From contig CM052357.1 of NCBI GenBank assembly GCA_028551475.1, positions 28,851,745 to 28,915,744 of the forward strand: a DNA stretch of 64,000 bases. Reading direction: 5' to 3'. This DNA comes from Casuarina equisetifolia (taxonomy: Eukaryota > Streptophyta > Magnoliopsida > Fagales > Casuarinaceae). The notes under the pieces were generated by a model. It saw only the letters and a program-made list of their open reading frames with translations. It was not told where the DNA came from and searched no databases. This document shows positions 55,976-64,000 of the stretch, one piece after another. The position numbers and the translations under genes are program-made. Each line of letters opens with the position of its first letter. Position 1 is the first letter of the stretch.

Positions 55976-56165
55976 CATTCTCAAGTCTGAGCAATATAGT
56001 CCTCCATGAAACCAAGTGCAAATGCCTTCGGAAGTGACATTCCTCCAATATCCTGTTGCCTATTATCAGATAATCCAAGCAATCAAAATATGAGAATTGG
56101 GACAGGTCTTTCTCCTGTTGTACAATCCAGGGCAGTGATGAGTTCCGATTCTAAGGGTAATTCTG
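55976..56165 (+). other. Exon-like piece related to block gamma
   Basis: The plus strand reads NAFGSDIPPISCCLLSDNPS and then NMRIGTGLSPVVQSRAVMSS. The first part is shared with 44905-44990 and 56690-56760, where it is out of frame or changed. It abuts, tail to tail, the third membrane-protein copy. The family is not recognised. Confidence 0.35.
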
Positions 56166-56178
56166 TTTTTCATGGTCC

Positions 56179-56597
56179 TCAGGGATCGGACGTGGTCAAG
56201 GCAGTTGGAACGGTAACGATGATGAAAACCCCGGTGAACATAAGGAACACGCCCACCTTCTGTAGAACTCGAGCTGTGTTGGCGAAGGGACGATAAATGC
56301 AGCTGGCAACAAAGAAGCAATGGAACGCCAACAAGACAGCAAGACAGAATAACGTACATTCGGTGGGCAGTTGACGTTGGGCTTGAAGGTAGCCAGCTGA
56401 TACCTCCATCACCGGGGTCACGGAAAGACCGGCCATGATCTTCACCCAGTTCAGAACACGTCCCCTGTCAGGCTGTAAATCTGGATTTTCGTGGTCCACG
56501 CCATCATCAGAAGGTAGGCTGAGCCCCCGAAGTAGCGACAGAGACCTCAAAAAAAAAAAAAAGGTCGCCGCAGCGATGTTTAAGATCAGCAGCGACA
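56179..56597 (-). pseudogene. Broken copy 3 of the membrane-protein gene
   Basis: The frame 56550-56179 keeps SDDGVDHENPD, three of the four helices and GVFIIVTVP, then runs into unrelated sequence, losing the last helix. Upstream the poly-T run coding FF has grown to 14 Ts (8 in the intact copy), which shifts the frame, and the first codons and promoter are replaced by block gamma at about 56598. Confidence 0.85.
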
Positions 56598-57136
56598 GTT
56601 CGCGTATTTATTATAAGACGGAGCAGAACATCTATCGGAGGAAGTAAGGGACTTTTTGGGGCCTTTCCTGTGGTAAGCTTCCTTCTTATGGTACCAGTGT
56701 CACTGCAAATGCTTTTGGAGGTGACATTCCTCCAATATCCTGTGGGCTATTATCCGATAATTTAACTACCGATGCATGCGATGGTAGCTGTTTTCTTCGG
56801 CGCGATGGCTGGTGTTCCTTCTCATCCTGATTCTTTAGCAATTCCAACAGTTACATATATGCTTTCTCGTCACGAAACTGTTTGTTTGTGTAAACCGCCC
56901 AAATACTACTCCACACGTGACGAGACTATTAGTTGTATAGTTTCAGTTCAAGTCACTTGTTCTCCCATTAGATTGACCATCAAAAAGAAAATAATGTGAT
57001 AGAGAAACGTTAACAATGAAAGAAAGGCACACCTTATCTCATCATTTTGTCCTTAATGATTGGTCTAAAGGAAGAACAAGTGATTTGTACTGAAGATTTT
57101 GGATCCTCTAAAGAAGAAAAAGTGGGACGACAATGG
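56598..57136 (+). repeat. Duplicated block gamma, copy 2
   Basis: This is the partner of 44812-45366, lacking the TA microsatellite. Its junction with the membrane-protein relic is sharp. Confidence 0.75.
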
Positions 57137-57345
57137 TAAACCATATTCATAGATTACACGGTAACGGAGGTTGAATGTTGCACGTTAAACATTACATTAA
57201 GACATGAACAGGACTTCAATGAATGTATTATTTTATACGTCCAACTTATGTGGACAAATTATATAGTAATAACCTTTAGCCTCAAATGGTGAGATAACAC
57301 ATCCCATGTTTTAAGAACACCAGGTAATGGCAAAGAAAGTTAATA
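57137..57345. repeat. Block beta copy
   Basis: This matches 53020-53220 and 60250-60400 (GGTTGAATGTTGCACG, then GACAGGACTTCAATGAATG or close variants) with the same strand and order. Confidence 0.7.
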
Positions 57346-57996
57346 GTTGGATTCATTACAAATTGATATTAAAACCAAACCTATGTCTCATATGTGTGAT
57401 AAATGCATATGGCAAATTGATATTAGAACCAAATCCTATAGTTGAAAATCAGAGAGTTTGTAACATTTGGTACTTTGATTTGATGAATAAGTTGAACCAA
57501 AGTATAACACATCTATACCAAATAATATGAGGGAGATAATGGTAGAATAACAATTACGAAGCATCTTAATAAGTGATTTAAACATAAATGAGAAAATAAA
57601 AAAATGATAATAAAAGCACTTTAACACAAATATATATAAAAGAAAGATAATAACATCATAGTTTAGAAACTATTGTTTGTAGGGCTTAAATGTCCTATTA
57701 TATATCTACGATATTTTAAGAGTAGTCGAATATATATATTCTCAAATATTATCTCACTCTTTTATTTATAAACTATTATGTACATATATTTTAATATTTA
57801 TGGTAGTTGGACTGGGAAGTTAATATCCATCGAATCCATCCATTCTACAATCCACCGACCATTCTAACCATGATTTGGACGGTGGCTTGCCTTGTCTTGA
57901 TGTGGGCACCAAGCAATACTCATTATTCCAAGGTTTGACTTGTGTGTTGATTTCTTGTGACAAGTCATGATGATGGGTGAAGTGCATACTTCAACA
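57346..57996. other. AT-rich spacer, no gene seen
   Basis: It is bounded by a direct repeat: CTATGTCTCATATGTGTG occurs at 57381 and again at 57998, where it enters the membrane-protein copy. No coding frame is supported. Confidence 0.45.
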
Positions 57997-57997
57997 C

Positions 57998-58346
57998 CTA
58001 TGTCTCATATGTGTGATAAATGCAGATGGCAACGAAGAAACAAGCCAAGGCCAACATAAGAGCAAGACAGAACAACGTAAACTCGGTAGGCAGTTGACTT
58101 CGGACTTGAAGGTAGCCAATTGACACCTCGATCACCGCAGTCATGGAAAGAGTGGCCATAGTCCTCACCCAGTTCAGAACACTTCCTCTGTCAGTGTGTG
58201 GATCAGGAGTTTCAGGGTCCACGCCATCATCAAAATGTAGGAAGAGCTCTCGAAGTAGCGACAGAGACCTCCAAAAAAAATTCGCAGCAGTGATTTTTAA
58301 GATGAGCAGCGAATCCCCTGAATTGCCTACTCATTTGAATCTTCAT
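57998..58346 (-). pseudogene. Broken copy 4 of the membrane-protein gene
   Basis: Promoter and start are kept (ATG 58346, TATA at 58416-58424), and the first 20 or so codons match the intact gene. One extra base next to the poly-T run at 58273 shifts the frame. The body continues in another frame as MDPETPDPHTDRGS, TMATLSMTAVIEVS and FFVAICIYHT, then stops where the 57346-57996 spacer joins. Helices three and four are lost. Confidence 0.85.
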
Positions 58347-61300
58347 GAGTACCGATAGTAGAAGGCTCACACACTCTACCGCGAGAGTCTGGGAATAAAA
58401 TGTTGAACGGAGAGGCTTATAAAGGGATGCTAGGTGTCGTTGACTGTTGACAAATAATGTGTACAGATGGAAAGTTTAACAGACTAATCATGGTAAAATA
58501 CATTGGTTAGCTAATCTAGAACTAAAACTAAAACTAAAACTAAAACTAGAAGAAATAGGACCTGACTAGGAGATACATGAAAAAGGTTTGTGTTTTTCCA
58601 GTTTGATTGAACTTATAAGAAAATACTAAAACGTAAGTAATGAAAATACTTTGAACCAGAAATAAAAGATTCAAACAACATAATTAATATAGTCAATATA
58701 AGATAATGTTTGTGTAGAAAACTTAAAATACACAAGACTAATCAAACTTCTTAAAGTATATAACTCAATCAGGTTCTTAACAAGCATAAATATATGTTAT
58801 TTCAATACCAATGAAATCATAATCAATAATGAAGAATGAGTTGAAATACTAATTTAATAAAGAATTAGAAAAATATCACATAAAAATTCGATCTAGATCT
58901 ATCAATATAGAGAGCTCTAAACAAAAATCCAATCATTTAGAGTAAAGAACAATTAATCCTGAATCTACTAGTCAAAGATCAGCCAAAGTCTATGGATTGA
59001 CATTCATCAACAATTTGAATGACTGCTATGCAGGCTATTAATTCTTGCAAAAATCTCCTTCTTCTTCTGTTTTTTTTTTTTCTCTCTTTTATGACAACAG
59101 CCCCTTAAGGGACTCAACATAAAGTTCAAATTTGGGCTACACTGGCTTAACAATGCATAATAGCAACGTATTAACAATTGGAACGACTTCCTGTCAATGC
59201 CAGTAGCATATATTTATATGTTCCAAGACAGCGAAAAGCGACCTCACTACTCCATCCTCGCCAAACCAAAACGCCAAAAGGTACTACTCCACACCCTAAA
59301 TTCTATTAGCTTGAAATCGGTTATTCATGAGGTTCAATGTTTAAATGGTAAAAGATTGAAAACCGGCTTTTTACTTCTTGCTCGGATGAAAAATGCGGTG
59401 AAAACATATGAAAAAGAAAAATGAAAAATTGGTTATGGTATTCCACAAAAAGAATTTAGAAGGAATAAGAAATCTAAATAAAGAAAACGAAAAAAATTTA
59501 AAAAGTGACTTTTTTACCAAAAAGAAAATATATTAAAAAAGAAATATGATTCCGGAAAAAAAACTTGCTAATGTATTATTTGCAATGAAAAAAGCAATTA
59601 TGCGTCTCAACGTCCTAAAAAAGAAAATAATTATCTTCCTTAAAAAACAATACTTTCAAATTCTCTTTCAAGAAAAAATATCATATTAGGAAAAAACTTT
59701 ATATAAGATTTTAAGTGGTGAAAGATTTTAAAGATTTTAAAGATTTTTGTGTTATCTATCTTGTATTCTCTAAAACTATAGAATAACACAAAAAGCATCT
59801 TAAATTATTTATGAAAAATCTCAACAAAAAAAATAGATTTATTCTATCCCTTAAAAATTAGAAGTTGAAAAAAAATAGAATTAGTTTTAAATTACACAAA
59901 TCAACTACTACTCAACACGTGGTGAAATTTTATTAGTTCATTTCCTACGGACTCCACGACTATCCTCCATCTCCCACCGACAAGAAGTCCGCGCTCTCGC
60001 TAGCCCGCTCTGTTCAGAATGTACGGGTCCAAATCAATTGTCGTGAGGGAACTGTTGAATCGACGGTCTATATATAAAAAGTCTTGAGTTTCCTAGCTTG
60101 AAGCCAGTTGATGAAGACTTTCCTCTAGCTGGAAGCCAAACCAATGTTGAGCTTCTTCTGCGAAAGCCTGGTCTCATAACCTAACTCTTTCCAAGTTAAC
60201 CTTTGCTTGAATCGCACGACACAAAATGTTTCACATGCAAGCTGACTTTAATTACACGGTAATGGAGGTTGAATGTTGCACGCGAAACGTTACATTAAAA
60301 CACGAACAGGACTTCAGCGAGTTTATTATTTTTACGTCTGACTTATGCAGACAAATTATCCAGCAAAAACTATAGCCGCAAATGGTGAGATGAAACATAC
60401 AACATTTTCAGAAGCTCTTTAATCTTAGGTCTAACACTCGAATATGTGAGTTTAGTTGTGCCATGCCGGCGTAGTGTGGTGGTGTAATAGGCTCTCCTTG
60501 AATACCAAAGCATGAACTGTAGATAACATAAGCCAAATAATATACAAGCAAAAGAGACTATTCTCTCGCTAAGTGGAAATAGTTTAATTATCAATAAATC
60601 CACATCTGAAAAGCACTTCCTCCTTAAGAAGTCAATAAAAAGGAGAACAAAAGAACAATACAAGGTTGTTGAAGACGTCTAAAAGGAACTTCCTTCTGGC
60701 AGTAAATGTTCCCGTCATTCAAATGTCATGCTGTTGAAGAAATCAATAAAAACAAGAACAAAAGTTTTGCACAGAAGGCTTAAACAAGTTTCAGAAGAAA
60801 AGTCTGTATCTAGCTGCAAAATGTATGAACAATAATGTTATGGTCAATTGACATTTCAGTAGACAGGAAGCAGGGTAATGTGCATTTAAACAGATAGATA
60901 TATTGCCGATTTTAATTCCCCGAAACTACATCCCCCAGATTCTGCAATTTTGCCCAAGCATTATCTAAGCAAGACATGAGACAGGGCATGGAGAAAGTGA
61001 GGGAATTTTCTTCTCTTTCTTTTAGAGAGATTCCTTTAGTTGAGATCACAACAAAAGGGTCTGTAACTTATGCAACAGTTTATATACCATGAATAATGCA
61101 TCACAAATTGGCCTAAAGCACATATACATGATGTAGTCGAGGTTGGCCGACCTATAAACCTAGGGGCCTACTAAGAAGCCAAAAGGTTGGCCAAGCCGTA
61201 AAGCTATAATAAAAACCACAGCAAGGAACTTTGCATCAGTCACTTTGTTTGCATTGGCACAACTATCACACCAGCGTACCATTCGAGGACATCTGACCTG

Positions 61301-62800
61301 CGGCACTTTTTGTTTACATAAAATATTACTCATTACAACACTAACAACGAAAAGACAACTTTTCAACTAAACAAAAAAAATAACACAACAAATTTTAAGG
61401 TCATGAGTAAAATGTAATTGCAATGAGCTAAATTGAGAGTTTGTCCAGGACAGGGTTCTCAAGTGGTGCTAAAGATACCAAAATGTACGTCTAATGTTCT
61501 AGATTTAAGAATAAAACAGCTCCTCATCCCATTCTTTGGGTGATTTTCAAAGCCAATTATGCATCTGCAACTATGCTCTAATATGTCACAGACTTTTACC
61601 CTTACCGACCATGTCTCACATTGGTCAATCCTAAAAGAAAAGATAAACTTCTTTCAGTCCATCAGACACTTGTGTTCTGAAAGCTTTGAAACCTTTGTTC
61701 ATCTTCACCTTCAACCGAAAGCATATACTCCAAAAGCTCCCTGACCTTCTCTTTGCATGCAAAGCTGTTTCTGTGAGACAGCTGATTCAAAGACTTACAT
61801 CAACTAATTGGAGACCTTTTTCTTATGAAACAGTATTCGGAAAGGATCTTGAAATCTAGGCTAGGTCCTCAGTACATAATTGTTAGATTTTCTCCCTCAA
61901 GTACCAGACAATGAACAATTCCTCACAAAATACATGCACAAGAAGTTTTTCTTCCCAGGAAATCAATCAATTGAAAGATATGCGTAAAGCAAAAACCTTT
62001 TTGCAAACATTGTTAACCGCTATAACCTCCTTAAAATAGGATACATATAGACAGATGCAAAAGCAACTTAAAGAGCCAGATTCAGTTTCTCCCGTAATTT
62101 GTTCCAACTTTATTCTCACAAAAATATTTGGAAAAATAACTTCTCCTTTTACTCTAGATTTAGACTCAGGCAAGGCTCTACTTGCACCCCAATGACTCTA
62201 CTGCCACAACCAAGAGACTATGGTAAAAGAATTTGCAAAACCCCATCTTGCACTTGCGCATTATGAGGCACACAATCATAATTATTAGACCAAGGGGCCA
62301 CTAGTTTGCAGTAAATGTTCCGGTGGTTCAAATATCACTCTGCTAAAGAAACTAAAAACGAGAACAAAAGTTTTGCACAAAAAGCTTAAACAAGTTTCAG
62401 AAGAAAAAGTTTGTATCTAGCTGCAGAATGCATGAGCAATAATGGTATAGTCCATTGAGATTCCAGTAGAAAGGAAGCTGGGTAATGTGCATTTAAACTG
62501 ATAAGTACCTTGACTATTTTCCTTCTCCAAACTATATCCCCCAGATTCTGCAATTTCACCCAAGTATCATCTACAAGACATGAGACAGGACAAGCAGAAA
62601 ATGTGGAAATTTTCTTCTTTTTCTTTTAGAGAGATCTTCCTTTAGTTGGGATCACAACAAAAGGAAGGGTTTGTAACTTTTGCAACAGGTTAGGTTCATA
62701 TGTACTACCATTCAAATGCATATGTACTGCTATTCATATCAAACAACATATACTCTAAACGGTTTTTCAGCTATATCCTAAGTTTCAGGCCCCATGGCCC
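58347..62800. repeat. Right unit of the ~5-kb tandem duplication
   Basis: This is the partner of 50870-55860. It contains the same blocks in order, including beta (60250-60400), the 60500-61120 segment, the 61440-61850 segment and alpha (61870-62800). The frames at 60370-60663, 61160-61366 and 61967-62173 differ from their counterparts in the left unit, so no gene is called. Confidence 0.8.
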
Positions 62801-63589
62801 CAAATATGTAGCTGCATCAGATAACCACTCTCAAGTCTGAGCAATATAGTCCTCGATGAAACCAATTAGAATGTAGAAAAGGAAGATGAATACTACAGCA
62901 AACTATTCCAGTCAATTTCTTTGAATTAGTCACTTTGTTTACATGGACACAACTATTACACCAGTGTAAGACTAATTATCCTGAGACACGCACAGAAGGA
63001 CACATATAGATACTGCTCGGAAGTTCAAAAAAATCATACCAGGACATCTGACCTGCAGTACTTTTTGTTCACAGAATTGCTCATTTCAAAACTAACAATT
63101 GCCTCTGTAGTAGATTAACACTTCTTAGATGCTTCAAGTAGGCAGCTCATTCAGCAGAACTGCAGCAACTTCAACCCTTGACTGCTCTAGGACAAGCAAA
63201 GGAAACTGACAAAAGAACGAGGTGAAAAAAAAAAAAAGAAATTGGGAGTTGGAGGGCATGAAAATATCATCTGGCTTATATAGAAGCCTTTGAAAACTAT
63301 AGCCTTTACATGCATAGCTCACCCGTCAACTGGAATGGAATCTTCTTTATCAGGCAAGTTAATTAGGCTAATCAACCACTGCTCCTAAAGCACAGACACC
63401 ATGGTCTCAGCCCACATAAGAGCCTCAAGCCTTTAAGTAGGTGCCGCACATGAATCTATTGCAGAAATGATAAGCTTATTTACCTTTTCCTTTTTAGAAT
63501 TATCTAATTTATTGCAATTTAAAATGCGGAACAAGAGCTGTACATGGAACAAATATCACAAATCAAAGGGCAACAACCTCATCAAACTA
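62801..63589. other. No supported gene
   Basis: The beginning recalls 61250-61330 and 54400-54470 (CACTTTGTTTACAT, GGACATCTGACCTGCAG), so it is partly local duplication. The rest is single-copy, and no coding frame is convincing. Confidence 0.4.
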
Positions 63590-64000
63590 CAGAAGAAACA
63601 CAAAGACTCAAGATGGAAAAAATAACCACAATACAATAACCCAGGCAATCCATCCGTGCACAGAACAACCCCGAAAAGATTATACGCTGTGTCCTGAGCA
63701 GGAAGTAAGTAAATAACTAACTAACTGTATCCTTTTCATATGTTTAAGTAAGCAACTATCTAATACTTTCTATAATAAGCATTCATTGAAGACACTTATA
63801 CGGCAGAATCTGACAGCTGAGTAGACTCTTCCAACAGATTTACTTTATTGTCTAATTTTGGATTTAAAGCCACATGGATTAACCATATTAATGCATCGCA
63901 AGGGTTCTTGAATAAATAAAGCCAATAGCATCAAATAGAATCGATGTGGGCTTCCATAGTTTTCAAGACCAAATGAATCACTTCTCCCTTGAGAATCCAG
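63590..64000. repeat. Duplicated block delta, copy 3, cut by the window edge
   Basis: This matches 36350-36720 and 49060-49400. In both other places block delta is followed within about 1 kb by a minus-strand copy of the membrane-protein gene. Confidence 0.75.

Noticed and set aside
60370..61366. Frames at 60370-60663 and 61160-61366 as small genes
   Set aside because: The paralogous unit at 53.6-54.5 kb carries stops or different frames at the same places, so the frames are not conserved.
1..64000. A new bacterial-style defence, toxin or biosynthetic gene system
   Set aside because: The sequence is plant nuclear DNA with introns and retrotransposons. I found no operon-like grouping and only one metabolic enzyme gene.

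Overview
The window is nuclear DNA of a flowering plant, most likely a eudicot. It is AT-rich and intron-containing, and nested retrotransposons dominate it. The recognisable genes are plant families: a CYP716-type cytochrome P450, a broken hydroxyproline O-arabinosyltransferase (HPAT) and a broken ATX-type SET-domain histone methyltransferase. I see no bacterial, organellar or viral genome. Only two host genes look intact: the P450 (29910-31953, +, three exons, 479 codons) and a small four-helix membrane protein of unrecognised family (50363-50869, -).

Left third (1-26105). Old repeats and an LTR remnant lead to an HPAT pseudogene (4819-5547, -). About 80 bp upstream of its first visible exon sits a Ty1/Copia element on the minus strand (5635-26105), flanked by a perfect 5-bp duplication TGGAG. 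This element was itself hit three times: by a solo LTR (6898-8147, duplication AGCTC), by a gag-only Ty3/Gypsy-type element (8675-14699, duplication GTGAA/GTGAG) and by a LINE (17768-23706, 16-bp duplication). The LTR pair of the gag-only element differs by about 2% by eye and the host Copia pair by about 5-6%, which agrees with the nesting order.

Middle (26106-44302). Exon-like fragments of an unrecognised gene occur twice (26.7-27.1 and 35.1-35.5 kb). The P450 lies between an LTR-like segment (28547-29258) and another solo LTR of the gag-only family (33463-34753, duplication GAATT). A second, heavily decayed Copia element on the plus strand (37739-44302) carries a 933-bp insert (40997-41929) with ~200-bp terminal inverted repeats and a 7-bp duplication. 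The insert is built from pieces of another Copia element.

Right third (44303-64000). This is a cluster of local duplications. A fragment of an ATX SET domain lies at 45.6-46.0 kb. The membrane-protein gene occurs once intact and three times broken (37.3, 56.2 and 58.0 kb). It sits inside a tandem duplication of about 5 kb (50.36-55.9 and 58.0-62.85 kb) made of recurring noncoding blocks. A 35-bp minisatellite (49427-49880) grew in one block copy.

The genes form no operon or shared pathway. What links the window is its history: layered transposition, capture or stranding of gene fragments, and decay in which many nonsense codons look like C-to-T changes expected of methylated, silenced DNA.
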